From Magnetococcales bacterium (GTDB lineage: Bacteria; Pseudomonadota; Magnetococcia; Magnetococcales; Magnetaquicoccaceae), in assembly GCA_015233035.1 (NCBI GenBank), contig JADFYM010000003.1:1-64000 (forward strand): a DNA stretch of 64,000 nucleotides, in the 5' to 3' direction. The notes under the pieces are model-generated. The model was not told the DNA's origin. It worked only from the letters and a program-made list of their open reading frames with translations, and did no database searches. Positions 18,415-28,200 of the stretch are shown in pieces. Each line of letters starts with the position of its first letter. Position 1 is the stretch's first letter. The position numbers were made by a program, and so were the translations under genes.

Positions 18415-19614
18415 ATGGATACTCGTTCAGGCATCAGTAGTGTGGTTAAATCTCATCTTGTCAGTGTGGCACCGAGCGACACCACACTGCCGGAAAAGCA
18501 GCCTGTTGTCGTCTCCGTTTCCAGAAACTTTGGCTCCAACGGGGGAAAAATCGCGGAACTGTTGGCCGCACGTCTCCAGGTAAACTGTTATGGACACTCG
18601 ATGATCGACGAGTTGATCAAAACGACCAAAACAACGAAGAGATTGATGTCACTCATGGACGAAAAATTGCCCAAGCCGATTGACAGCTTTCTCTACTCCC
18701 TGTTCCTGGCACCGGAACAGTCCGTGGCCGGGTATTACAAGAATATGATAAAAACAATTTTGATGATCGCGCAAAAGGGAGGGGTGATCCTTGGGCGCGG
18801 GGCACGCCTGGTCCTGGCCAATCATCCACACGTGTTTCGTGTGGGGATCGAGGGGTCATATGATGTGTGCGTCCGGCGGGTTGCCCAACGCGAAAGTATC
18901 AGCCTGGAAGAGGCGAAACGGAAAATTGCGGAGACAGAGAAGGAAAGATCGCGTTTCCTGAAGGGTTTGTACAAACGGTTTCCCAGCAATCGCACCTATT
19001 ACGATCTGGTCATCAATTCAGACAAGATTGATCCGCAACATGCGGTGGAGATTATTGTCAATGCCATGGAGAGTATGGGCTACCCCGTCCCAGGGAAGGA
19101 ACTCAAGGCAGAGGAAATACCGCAGCCGCACGCTGTCGTGCGACATGCGGCCACACCAGCACAAAAAACGGACGCGATCAGGATTGGGATGAATTTCCTG
19201 ATTGTCGAAGATGAGGTGGAATTTTTTGCCATCATCAATGGATGGTTGACCAATTCGATAGCCGGCAAGGAATCCTCCAGCCAGATGCCATCGCTCCATT
19301 TGACCCATGCCAAAACCTTCAAGGAAGCCGAATTGTTTCTGTCACAGCACAAGTATGACCTGATCCTGCTGGATCTCAATCTGGCCGACAGTCATGGGTA
19401 TGAAGAGACCTTTGTACGCATGAACCAGAAAAATCTGGACACCCCCATCATCGTATTTACCGGCCTGGACGACGAACAAAAGGCCATTCAGGCTGTGGCA
19501 GACGGCGCGCAGGATTATCTGGTGAAAGGCCAGGTGAACAAAAAGACCCTGGTGCGCTCGATCAAGCAGGCCATGTCGCGCTACAAGATCATGCGGCAGT
19601 ATACCCGGATCTAG
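18415..19614 (+). CDS. Cytidylate-kinase-like protein fused to a receiver domain
   Basis: A 399-residue fusion. Residues 30-225 match the cytidylate-kinase-like family (Cytidylate_kin2): a P-loop-like SRNFGSNGGKIAELLAARL (36-54), the motif GGVILGRGARLVL (about 122-134) and the Arg-rich lid region (155-186). Nothing shows that the substrate really is CMP; many members of this family are uncharacterised. Residues 255-390 form a receiver with acidic residues in LIVEDEVEF, phospho-acceptor Asp320 (LILLDLNLAD) and Lys371. GGAG stands 8 nt before the ATG. A nucleotide-kinase fold as the possible output of a phosphorelay is unusual. Neighbours are an HTH-receiver and single receivers, so it likely takes phosphate from the surrounding hybrid kinases. 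Confidence 0.85.
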   Translation: MDTRSGISSVVKSHLVSVAPSDTTLPEKQPVVVSVSRNFGSNGGKIAELLAARLQVNCYGHSMIDELIKTTKTTKRLMSLMDEKLPKPIDSFLYSLFLAPEQSVAGYYKNMIKTILMIAQKGGVILGRGARLVLANHPHVFRVGIEGSYDVCVRRVAQRESISLEEAKRKIAETEKERSRFLKGLYKRFPSNRTYYDLVINSDKIDPQHAVEIIVNAMESMGYPVPGKELKAEEIPQPHAVVRHAATPAQKTDAIRIGMNFLIVEDEVEFFAIINGWLTNSIAGKESSSQMPSLHLTHAKTFKEAELFLSQHKYDLILLDLNLADSHGYEETFVRMNQKNLDTPIIVFTGLDDEQKAIQAVADGAQDYLVKGQVNKKTLVRSIKQAMSRYKIMRQYTRI

Positions 19615-19678
19615 AAGATGGGACAGTGCCGTGTGGTGGTACCCGGCAGAGCGGGAAAGGATCACGAAGGAAAGACAA

Positions 19679-20119
19679 ATGGCCCATATTCTGGTTGTTG
19701 ATGATGATGACCTGTCGCGCCTGTATCTGGTCGCGATATTAAGGAATGCCGGTCACACGGTACAAGAGGCCGAAAGCGGGCAAAAATGTCTGGAACAAAT
19801 TGACCTGAACGCTGTCGATCTGACGATCACAGACATTTTCATGCCCGTGATGGATGGGTTTGAACTGCTCGCCACGCTTCTGAAAGCGCGTCCAGGCAGC
19901 AAGGTGATTGCCATGTCCGGTGGCGGATTGACCATGCGCAAAAAATTGGCGTTGCATGTGGCAAAAAAATTTGGGGCGATTGATTTGATCAGCAAACCAT
20001 TTCAGTCCAGTGGTGTACTCGACACAGTGACCCAGGCTCTTTGCCCCGCAAAGTCATTTATTGCCTGTCAAAACTGGCTGTGCAGACAAGACGCATTATT
20101 TTTTTCAGGAACAGGGTAG
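19679..20119 (+). CDS. Single-domain response regulator
   Basis: Start ATG 19679 (MAHILVVDDDD) was chosen because AAGGAAAG lies just upstream and the receiver begins immediately; an upstream in-frame ATG at 19631 adds 16 unlikely residues. The protein has 146 residues and one CheY-type receiver, with phosphorylatable Asp in LTITDIFMP and Lys in ISKPFQ. The last ~25 residues (CPAKSFIACQNWL...) go beyond the fold and are not conserved. It is a tandem paralogue of the next gene. With no output domain it probably shuttles phosphate or acts by protein binding. Confidence 0.85.
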   Translation: MAHILVVDDDDLSRLYLVAILRNAGHTVQEAESGQKCLEQIDLNAVDLTITDIFMPVMDGFELLATLLKARPGSKVIAMSGGGLTMRKKLALHVAKKFGAIDLISKPFQSSGVLDTVTQALCPAKSFIACQNWLCRQDALFFSGTG

Positions 20120-20187
20120 CGGCGGTAAAACGAGGGCAGGTCGTGGTTGCAGCCCGCCACATAACGGACACAAGAGGTTGAACACGC

Positions 20188-20592
20188 ATGGCACACATCC
20201 TGGTTGTTGACGATGACGAAGCCATCAGGAGCTTTTTGGCCGAAATTTTGCGGAAGGCCGGACATACCGTGATCGAGGCGGAAAATGGCTGCGCCGGTTT
20301 TGAAAAGATTAAAGTGGATCCTGTTGATCTCACTATTACCGACATCTTCATGCCAGAAATGGATGGCATTGACCTGTTGGCAGCCATTCTGCAAACCTAT
20401 CCAAACAGCAAGGTGATTGCCATCACCGGTGGTTACAAGGCCATGTATTCCCATCTGACGTTGAAACTGGCTCAGTCGTTCGGTGCAGTGGATATTATTA
20501 CAAAACCTTTTCAAGTTGACCAAGTGATCAGAAAGGTCGCACTGGCCCTCCAATCCATGGACATCCAGGCAGAAGAAGGGGTAATGACATGA
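20188..20592 (+). CDS. Single-domain response regulator
   Basis: A 134-residue CheY-like receiver beginning MAHILVVDDDEAIR, with the phospho-acceptor Asp in LTITDIFMPEMDG, and Lys in IITKPFQ. It shares the start and the ITDIFMP block with the gene at 19679, pointing to tandem duplication. Its stop overlaps the start of the Hpt gene by ATGA, so the two are probably made together and may exchange phosphate. Confidence 0.88.
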   Translation: MAHILVVDDDEAIRSFLAEILRKAGHTVIEAENGCAGFEKIKVDPVDLTITDIFMPEMDGIDLLAAILQTYPNSKVIAITGGYKAMYSHLTLKLAQSFGAVDIITKPFQVDQVIRKVALALQSMDIQAEEGVMT

Positions 20593-20999
20593 ACACGTTC
20601 GCCAAAAACGATCTACATCCCGACCGGGATATGGAACTGAGCCAGGATGCCGACAATGAACCGTTTCTGGTTCTGGACAAGCTGGCCGAAATGAAACAGG
20701 AACTGGGTCCCAGTTTTCTCAACGTGATACAACATTTTCAATCCGGGATCCTGTTGCGTCCGGAAAAAATCAATCAGGCCATCCAGGCAAACGATCCAGA
20801 ACGAGTGGAAAGGGAAAGTCATTCCCTGAAAAGCGTGTGCCGACAAATCGGTCTGGTCCAGATGGGACATTTGGCTGCCAACCTGGAGTCTCTCGCCCAT
20901 GCTGGCGAACTGCGCGGGGCTGGCTTGCTCGTCGGGCAGCTGATTCAGGCAGGACAATTGGCCCATTCTCAACTGACAGAATATTGCACCTCGCCCTGA
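20589..20999 (+). CDS. Stand-alone Hpt (histidine phosphotransfer) protein
   Basis: A 136-residue helical protein with the Hpt signature ESHSLKSVCRQIG near residue 83, where the His is the expected phosphate carrier (canonical form H-x-L-K-G/S), followed by GHLAANLESLAHAGEL. No membrane segment. Hpt proteins carry phosphoryl groups between hybrid-kinase receivers and terminal regulators. It is translationally coupled by ATGA to the receiver at 20188, which suggests a dedicated pair. Confidence 0.82.
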   Translation: MNTFAKNDLHPDRDMELSQDADNEPFLVLDKLAEMKQELGPSFLNVIQHFQSGILLRPEKINQAIQANDPERVERESHSLKSVCRQIGLVQMGHLAANLESLAHAGELRGAGLLVGQLIQAGQLAHSQLTEYCTSP

Positions 21000-21043
21000 C
21001 ACCTCAGGGCCGATGGCCGGGGAAGCGGTCGCTGCGCTTTATC

Positions 21044-21070
21044 TTGCAATTTTTGCATAAAACGCAAAAA
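21044..21070 (+). promoter_or_regulatory. Second copy of the TTGC...GCAA motif
   Basis: TTGCAATTTTTGCATA followed by AAACGCAAAAA closely matches 17916-17942 (about 23 of 27 positions by eye). It stands directly upstream of the promoter-like boxes at 21075-21103 and about 100 nt before the receiver gene at 21173. It could be an operator shared by the two genes with paralogous receivers. Confidence 0.4.
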
Positions 21071-21074
21071 GATC

Positions 21075-21103
21075 TTGACTCTTGCCGCCAAACGGCTGAC
21101 AAT
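21075..21103 (+). promoter_or_regulatory. Probable promoter of the receiver gene at 21173
   Basis: TTGACT (21075-21080), a 17-nt spacer and GACAAT (21098-21103) form a plausible sigma-70 promoter. The TTGACTCTTGCC block recurs upstream of the opposite-strand gene ending at 30596 (there at 31218-31229 on the minus strand). Confidence 0.5.
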
Positions 21104-21172
21104 GTCGCTGACAGTGCGAGATTTGCCGTGTGAACCACAGAGTCTTTTCCCATTCATCTGATTGGAACTGCC

Positions 21173-21688
21173 ATGAACAGCGCACAAACCACCCCCGAAA
21201 CAGGCTCTTTTCTCACAACCTCCCCGACGACCCAGACGCCGGAGCAAAGTGAAGATCAGGAGGTGCCACAGGCATTTCATCCGCCGACCCTGACCATTTT
21301 GATGGTGGAGGATGATGGCGAGTTGATGGAGATGACCAAAGCAGTCGTCGCCAACTGGGGATGGCCCGTTCGCCTTGTCGTGGCGAAAAATGGTTCCGAT
21401 GGACTGCTGCAGGCCGGTTTGAACAGACCGGTCGTGATCGTCACCGACTTGATGATGCCAGACATGGATGGGTTTCAGATGCTGAAAAGTCTGAGCGAGA
21501 TGCCGGATCTCCAGGTATCACGTGTTGTGGTGGTGACGGGGATGGACGACCAACATATTGCCGCCAACGGCGGTGTGCCGACAGGTGTCGAGATATTGCA
21601 CAAACCAACCCCCTATGACCGGTTGAAGGAAATTGTGCTGACTTCCACCATGTTCACGCCCTCTGCCTGTTCGCGGACCGTTCAATGA
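21173..21688 (+). CDS. Response regulator receiver protein, paralogue of the HTH-receiver
   Basis: A 171-residue protein: about 40 polar, disordered N-terminal residues, then a receiver (EDDGEL acidic pair, Asp in VTDLMMPDMDG, Lys in LHKPTPYD). The receiver is close to that of the gene at 17103, but the helix-turn-helix is absent, so it cannot bind DNA in the same way. It may compete for phosphate or dimerise with the HTH protein (inference). The end diverges (TSTMFTPSACSRTVQ). Confidence 0.85.
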   Translation: MNSAQTTPETGSFLTTSPTTQTPEQSEDQEVPQAFHPPTLTILMVEDDGELMEMTKAVVANWGWPVRLVVAKNGSDGLLQAGLNRPVVIVTDLMMPDMDGFQMLKSLSEMPDLQVSRVVVVTGMDDQHIAANGGVPTGVEILHKPTPYDRLKEIVLTSTMFTPSACSRTVQ

Positions 21689-21721
21689 CAGGTTGCATCG
21701 AACACAAACAAGGAGACAAAC

Positions 21722-21976
21722 ATGGGACTCATCGGTATTTGCCAAACCATTCGCCAAGCCATGGCGCATTGGACGGAGGAGATCCGGGCGGCGCGACAAA
21801 AAGGCCATCCGATGGCAAGATGGGAGGACGACCCCAACGGAAACTTTCTCATGGATGACCAGAAAACGGTTGAGTTGCTTATACATACCTTCGATGGGAA
21901 ACCCCCTGTATGTCTCTCTCTTGGCCAGCCTCTTTTGCCAGAACTGGGCACGGGCGTGGAAGTTTTCTGGCCTTGA
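21722..21976 (+). CDS. Small protein of unknown function
   Basis: An 84-residue protein (MGLIGICQTIRQAMAHW...) with a strong AAGGAGA ribosome site 6 nt upstream. Short and soluble, with a charged helical N-terminus and a LMDDQKTVELLIHTFDGKP segment. I recognise no family. It lies 33 nt after the receiver gene, so probably the same transcript, and just before the REPIN/MITE element. Confidence 0.6.
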   Translation: MGLIGICQTIRQAMAHWTEEIRAARQKGHPMARWEDDPNGNFLMDDQKTVELLIHTFDGKPPVCLSLGQPLLPELGTGVEVFWP

Positions 21977-22003
21977 TTCTGCTGGCACACGGTGCCTTGC
22001 CAG

Positions 22004-22150
22004 CCTTGATCATCGTGTCAGCCATTCCAGTCAGAACCCTGGATTCCCGCCTTCGCGGGAATGACGAGCGAATTTCGTGTCATACCCATTCCCGTCATGC
22101 CCGCGAAGGCGGGCATCCAGGAGAGTTCGTGGACGAAACGATGATCAAGG
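22004..22150. repeat. Complete 147-bp REPIN/MITE-like element
   Basis: It is bounded by perfect 13-bp inverted repeats, CCTTGATCATCGT (22004-22016) and ACGATGATCAAGG (22138-22150). Inside are two inverted REP palindromes. A near-identical copy in opposite orientation is cut by the window start (1-121). The element has no room for a transposase. It separates the plus-strand island from the minus-strand kinases. Confidence 0.85.
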
Positions 22151-22180
22151 CCGCCATGCCGTATCACCCCGCCGTCCCGG

Positions 22181-24136
22181 TCAGGATGAGACAGTGGTCC
22201 GGTTGGCAATTTCCTGGAGCACATCCAGCAGCTTTTTTTTGTTGATCGGTTTGGTCAGATACAGATCACAGCCGACTTCCTGGCTGCGTTGGATCTCCGT
22301 CTCCATGGCGTGGGCGGACAGGGCGACAATCGACAAGGGAGCACGTCCCATTTCCCGTTCCCACTGGCGAATCTGCCGGGTGGCGGTGTAGCCGTCCATT
22401 CTTGGCATCTGGATGTCCATGACCACGACGTCGAATGGCTCCTCTTGCACACGTGCGACCGCTTCCACCCCATCGCCCACCATCACCAGATGGTGCGCTG
22501 TTCCCATGAGATAGGCCGCAAACAGCAGTTGGTTTTCTTCGACATCTTCCGCCAGCAGGATGCGCAGCGTGCGGTTGCTGGCGGCCGTGGTCGGCACAAC
22601 AGATTGGGTCGGCAGCACGGGGGTGGCCGCTATTCTTATGGGCAGCGTGAAATAAAATTGACTCCCCGCCCCCAATCGGCTTGCCACCCCGATCTCCCCC
22701 CCCATCAATTCCACCAAACGCTTGGAAATGGCCAACCCCAAACCGGTACCCCCATAACGCCGGGTAATCCCCTTGTCGGCCTGCGTAAACCGGTCGAAGA
22801 TATCCACCACATCTTCCTGGGCAATGCCGATGCCGGTATCAACCACCTGAAAGAGAAGGCTGCCCGGCACATGGGGATGCTTGGTCAAACGCACATCCAC
22901 CCGCCCCTGTTGGGTAAATTTGATCGCATTACCCAGCAGGTTGATGAGCACCTGACGTATCCGGTTCTCGTCACCCAGAATGGCTGCCGGCAGATCGGCG
23001 TCCACCCACTCCGTCATGGTCAGCCCTTTCTGCTCGGCCACCACTTGCATCAGATGGGCGGTATCCTCCACCACCTGGCGGGGGGAGAAGGGGCTCATCT
23101 CCATCGAGATGCGCCCTGCATCAATGCGGGAAAAGTCCAGCACATCGCTGATCACCCCCAGCATGGCCTTGCCCGAATGGTGCATGGTCTGGACAAAACG
23201 ACGTTGCACAGGGTTGAGCTCGGTTTCCAGTAACAATTCCGACATGCCCAGCACCACGTTCATGGGGGTACGGATCTCGTGGCTCATGGAAGCAAGAAAC
23301 GCGCTCTTGGCCTGGTTGGCCTGCTCGGAAGCCTCCATGGCGGCCTGCAACTCTACCTGAATTTTTTTGTACGCGGAAATATCGGTGATCGTACCCACAT
23401 ACCCGATTACCTTGTGGTCGTCCTCCTGGAGGGGGGTGGCCTGCGCCATGACCCACACCACCGTTCCATCCTGCCATTGGTAGCGAAATTCGGCCTGAAA
23501 AGCCTCCTGACGGGCCACACAGTCAAACCATGCCGCCTCCAATGGGGCCCGATCCTGCGGATGAACCGCCCATGACCACTCCAAGCCCGAACGTTCGTCC
23601 TGCGCCAACCCGGCAATCCGTCGCCACGCCTGGTTGACATAGAGTGTTTTCCCCGAGGTGTCGGTATGGAAGATGCCGGAAGGGGAATGGTTGGCCAAGG
23701 TGAGAAACCGGTTTTCGCTCTTGCGCAGTGCTTCTTCCGCCACCCGCCGCTGTTTGCGTTCTGCCACCTCGCGCACCTCCCGCGCAATGGCGGGAGCCAG
23801 GCGGGAAAAATTGGCTTTCGAGACAAAGTCATGGGCTCCGGCCTTCAACAGCGAGACGGCCTGTGCTTCGTCAATCACCCCGGATATCACGATGAACGGG
23901 ATATCTCCCACCCGCTTCTGGCAGAGGAGCAACGCTTCCATCGCCGTAAACTGGGGCAAGTGGCAATCGGAAATCACCACATCCCAACGCTCCCGTGCCA
24001 AGGCATCCGTCATGGCTTCGGCACTCTCCACCCGCTGGGAGACAAACATCACCCCCTGTGTACGCAAAGCACGCACCATCAGCAGATAATCGGCTTCCGC
24101 ATCTTCGACGACCAGAATGTGGAGCTCAGAGGTCAT
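22181..24136 (-). CDS. Hybrid histidine kinase: REC, PAS, HisKA, HATPase, REC
   Basis: A 651-residue soluble kinase. REC1 (2-120) has Asp57 in ISDCHLP and ends in VSKANFSRL, typical of receivers at the start of PAS-kinases. PAS with PAC motif (135-256; VGTITDIS) follows, then HisKA with His286 in [16 protein letters not shown], HATPase (DTGIGI, GGTGLGL), and REC2 (525-645, Asp574, Lys629). Its start overlaps the stop of the upstream Rcp1-like receiver gene by 4 nt, so the two are co-translated. The HisKA-REC part is nearly the same as in the kinases at 427, 9542 and 12150. Confidence 0.93.
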   Translation of the reverse strand: MTSELHILVVEDAEADYLLMVRALRTQGVMFVSQRVESAEAMTDALARERWDVVISDCHLPQFTAMEALLLCQKRVGDIPFIVISGVIDEAQAVSLLKAGAHDFVSKANFSRLAPAIAREVREVAERKQRRVAEEALRKSENRFLTLANHSPSGIFHTDTSGKTLYVNQAWRRIAGLAQDERSGLEWSWAVHPQDRAPLEAAWFDCVARQEAFQAEFRYQWQDGTVVWVMAQATPLQEDDHKVIGYVGTITDISAYKKIQVELQAAMEASEQANQAKSAFLASMSHEIRTPMNVVLGMSELLLETELNPVQRRFVQTMHHSGKAMLGVISDVLDFSRIDAGRISMEMSPFSPRQVVEDTAHLMQVVAEQKGLTMTEWVDADLPAAILGDENRIRQVLINLLGNAIKFTQQGRVDVRLTKHPHVPGSLLFQVVDTGIGIAQEDVVDIFDRFTQADKGITRRYGGTGLGLAISKRLVELMGGEIGVASRLGAGSQFYFTLPIRIAATPVLPTQSVVPTTAASNRTLRILLAEDVEENQLLFAAYLMGTAHHLVMVGDGVEAVARVQEEPFDVVVMDIQMPRMDGYTATRQIRQWEREMGRAPLSIVALSAHAMETEIQRSQEVGCDLYLTKPINKKKLLDVLQEIANRTTVSS

Positions 24137-24585
24137 ACACTCACCTTTTCGACCGGCAGAGGCTCATTCAGCAACACCCAATAGAGTCCCAGTTGCGCCA
24201 CGGACCGACTGAACTCTTCGAAACCAATCGGTTTTTGTACAAAACTGTTGGCTCCCAACTGGTAGCCGGAGAGAATATCCCGATCTTCGTTGGAAGAGGT
24301 CAGGATAACCACCGGCAACAACCGTGTCCGTTGGTCTGCCCGAATCTCTTGCAATACCTGCAACCCTCCCATCTTGGGCAGTTTCAGATCCAGCAGCACT
24401 ACCGTTGGCAGATCCTGGGTGTCACGCGCCGCATATTCCCCCTGGCCAAACAGGAAATTGAGTGCCTCTTCGCCATCGCGCACCACCTCAATCTTGTTGG
24501 TCACATGGTGTTTGGCCAATGCCCGCAGGGTGAGCATCTCATCCTTGGGATTGTCTTCCACCAACAGTATAAATCTCTTATCCAT
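24133..24585 (-). CDS. Rcp1-like single-domain response regulator
   Basis: A 150-residue receiver starting MDKRFILLVEDNPKDE (ATG 24585). An in-frame extension overlaps the upstream kinase end and was rejected. It has the phytochrome-partner (Rcp1) style: VEDNPKDEMLTLRAL, a long insertion, phospho-Asp in VVLLDLKLPKMGG, and Lys in FVQKPIGFEEF. Members of this subfamily usually receive phosphate from kinases with the [14 protein letters not shown] type H-box. That fits the preceding gene, which ends with just such a module 2 nt upstream. Confidence 0.9.
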   Translation of the reverse strand: MDKRFILLVEDNPKDEMLTLRALAKHHVTNKIEVVRDGEEALNFLFGQGEYAARDTQDLPTVVLLDLKLPKMGGLQVLQEIRADQRTRLLPVVILTSSNEDRDILSGYQLGANSFVQKPIGFEEFSRSVAQLGLYWVLLNEPLPVEKVSV

Positions 24586-25272
24586 TGTCACTCTCCCCGT
24601 TCCGGCAAGGTAAAGAAAAAGGTGGCCCCCTTGCCAACCTCGGCCTGGGCCCACAGGCTCCCGCCATGCTGGCGAATGATGCGTTGTACCGTGGCCAGAC
24701 CGATCCCGTTCCCCGGAAATTCATCGGAACGGTGCAGGCGTTGGAAGGGGATGAACAGTTTGTCGCGATATTTCATGTCAAAGCCAGCCCCATTGTCCCG
24801 CACCGCATAGACCGTGTTGCCCTCCTGCAACACGCTGCCAAGCGATATCTCGGCCTGGGGGGTCTTACCCGTATATTTCCAGGCATTGCCCAGCAGGTTT
24901 TCCATGGCCACCATCAGCAGTTGGGCGTTGCCATGCACCACCAGATGGGGGGCGATCTCCACCATTACCCGGCGATCCGGCTCCGCCTGCCGCAGAGAGG
25001 CCACGACCTTGTCCGCCAACCCGGAAAGATTCACGATCTCTTGGCGCATTTCCCCACGGGTCACACGGGAAAGTTGCAACAACCCATCAATCAGCCGCCC
25101 CATCTCCTGGCTGCTCTCCTGCAACATTCTGAGATAGGTCTGCGCCTCACCCTGCAGTTGGTCTCCATAATCCTCCATGAGAGCCTGGCTGAAACCACTG
25201 ATGGCCCGCAGGGGAGCGCGCAGGTCGTGGGAAACGGAGAAGGAGAAGGATTCCAACTCCTGATTGGCCGCA
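24515..25272. repeat. Copy A of a ~750-bp segmental duplication
   Basis: It spans the first ~70 nt of the Rcp1-like receiver gene and the final kinase module of the 24588 gene. Copy B lies at 28592-29348 in the same orientation. In the protein-coding part the two copies encode only about four amino-acid differences over ~215 residues, indicating recent duplication or gene conversion. Confidence 0.9.
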
Positions 25273-28200
25273 GCCAACTGCCTGACATGAAACGCCACCT
25301 GGCGTTGCAACCGGTTCTGGCGCACGTGCGTGTTGACTCGCGCCAAAACTTCGGTCGACCTGAATGGTTTGGTAATATAATCAATCCCCCCTGCCGCGAG
25401 GGCATTGGCGATGACCTGAGCATCCGTCAAACCGCTGATGAACAGGATCGGAATGTCTTGGCTCTCGTTCTGCAACTTGAGGCGGCGGCAGACCTCCAAT
25501 CCGTCCATGCCCGGCATCTTGATGTCCAGCAGGATCATGGCTGGCCGTCGGGCATGAACACTGCGCAGGGCCAGCGCGCCGGAAGTGGCGGGACGCACCC
25601 GGAAACCACCCCCAAGCAAAATCTCCCCCAACAGTTTGAGACTGGCCGGATCGTCATCCACGAGCACAATTTCTTCCCTGCCGGAGATGTCCGTCTGTCC
25701 ACCCTCTGCCCCGACGGTGTCCTCCACCAGCCCATCCAGTACCGACAATATTTCCTCATGGCACAGCCCTTCCACCCTCTTCCGCAGCAGTTCGCCCACT
25801 TCGTGGTTGAGATCGCTGATCTCGCCCGCCACCTCCAGGCAACGGTCGCCATCCAAATGGATGGCCGCTTTCCGCAACGCGGCGAGCAGAGCAAGAGGAA
25901 TCCCTTCCAGGTGTGCTGCGGTCAGCACTTCTCCCTGGAACCTGGTCTCTGCCGTCTGCTCATCCTCATAGAGAAAACGCACCCCCAAATGGCGGACCAG
26001 GGACTCAAAGATCTCCACCTCCCGATAAGGCTTGCGGATAAAATCGTTGCACCCTGCCGCCAGAATCTCCAGTCGTTCCTCCTCCAGGGCATGGGCGGTC
26101 AGGGCAACGATGCGGATGCGCTCGCCGTTGGGCAAGGCCCGGATGCGTCGTGTGGCATCCAATCCGTTCAATACCGGCATACGGATATCCATCCAGACCA
26201 GGTGAGGTTGCCATTCCTCGCATAATACCACTGCTTCCTGGCCGTTGGCCACTTCGCGCAGTTCGAAGCCCAGTGGTTCGAGGAGACGGCGCAGGAGCAG
26301 GCGATTTTCCGGTTGGTCCTCCGCAATGAGCAGGCGATAACGCGGCTGTCCCGCCGCCAAACCCGTAACGGTGGTGTAGCGCAACGCGATGGCCGCCAGC
26401 GAAGCCGGGGGAGGAATGCCGACCGGGATCTCAAAATGAAAGGTGGAACCGGCACCCGGTGTGCTGACAACACCGATCCGTCCTCCCATCAGTTCGACAA
26501 ACTGCTTGCTGATGGCCAGCCCCAGGCCTGTCCCGGCTTGAGAGGATGCCAAGTCGCCAAGCTGTTCGAAGGGGTGGAAAATACGCTCCCAATCTGCTTC
26601 GTGGATGCCGATCCCGGTATCCTCCACCTCAAAACGTACCCGCTGTGCTGGCGGTGTCGCGCCAGCCACCGGCGCGGCCCGCAAAACCACCTGCCCGCTG
26701 TCGGTAAATTTGACGGCGTTGCCGATCAGATTGATCAACACCTGGCGCAGTTTGCCCGCATCGGTGGCAATGAATGGCGGCAGATCCGGTGCCTGCTCCA
26801 GGATAAAGCCTACCCCTTTCTCCATGACCTTCCCGGACATCATGGCGTGGAGTTCGTCCAACAGTTGATGCAGATCCAGCGCGATATTCTCCATCGCCAC
26901 GCGACCGGACTCAATCTTGGAAATGTCCAGGACATTGTTGATCAGCGACAGCAAATGTTCACTGCTTCTAAGGATGATCTCTATCTCCTCTCTTTGTCGG
27001 GCACTGAATGCGGAATCCCGCGCCAGCAGCCTGGAAAATCCCAGGATGGCGTTGAGCGGAGTACGCAGTTCATGGCTCATATGGGCCAGAAACATGCTCT
27101 TGGCCCGGTTGGCCGCTTCGGCAGCGTCACGCGCCAGCACCAGGTCTTGCTCGGCATCCAACCGTGCCTGACGATCGCAGCAGGCAACAATGATGCGACC
27201 ACAAGCCTCCACGACGGGGTGCAGGTAGTCAAGCATCGCCTGGTCATAGCCACCGGGACGATTGGCCAGGCCGATTTCACCGACCAGTCGATCACCGTAA
27301 AACACCGGAATGCCGAGAAAAGCGGCCAGCACAGGATGACCGGGCGGCAATCCGGTACTCTGCGGGTGATGCGGTGGATCATTGGCAATGATCGGCTGGC
27401 GACCTGTCACGACACGGCCAAACAGGTTATTCAATTTTTTGAAAATACATTTCTTTGTCTTGTTTTCCGCGCAGAAACGATGCGTTTCCTCATCCCAGGC
27501 AATGTTGGTAATGGCATGGATGATGAGATAATCGATGCCCGCTTCATCCTGTCTGACTTCGCCAACCAGACCATATTGACTGCCGGTGAGCGCGATAATG
27601 TCCTGCAACAACTGGTCAAACAAGGCTGGTTGATCCGGTTCATGGATAAAGGCGTCCTGCATGTGTTCGATCAGTTCGAACAGACGGTTTTTGCCAATCA
27701 GATCGGCAGTACGTTTGGCGACCTGATCTTCCAGACTCTCATTCATTCGCTGCAATGCCTCGCGTGCGCTGATGATCTCTGTCTCGCGGCGCGCCATGAT
27801 ATCCAGCATATCATTGAACTGGCGCGCAAGCTGTGCCGCTTCGTCGCTGCCGGGCACATCTGCCCGCACGCCCGCCTCTCCAGACTGCACGGCAATGGCT
27901 ACCCGCTGGATGGCATACAAACGGCGTGTCAAGTAGCGACCAGCCAGTTCGGCCAGCACAATGATGAGCGCAATCGAGACCACGACATAAAGAATGCCGC
28001 TGCGCCGCACCTCTGCCAACTTGGCCTCAAGAGGATGCCCGGCGAGGCCGATCCGTATCCAACCGATATGATGTTCGGCCAACAGCACGGGACTGGCGGC
28101 ATCGACCAGGCTGGATCCACGTTGCAAAATCGTCGGCCTGACCTCTGCGGGCAGATCCACCAAATACTGACCCCGTTTGGCCGGGATGCTGTGGGCCAAT

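Noticed and set aside
22018-22224. Short frame through the REPIN/MITE element
   Set aside because: It translates the palindromic repeat (MPAFAGMTGMGMTRNSLVIPAKAGIQ type), a well-known spurious peptide of such elements.
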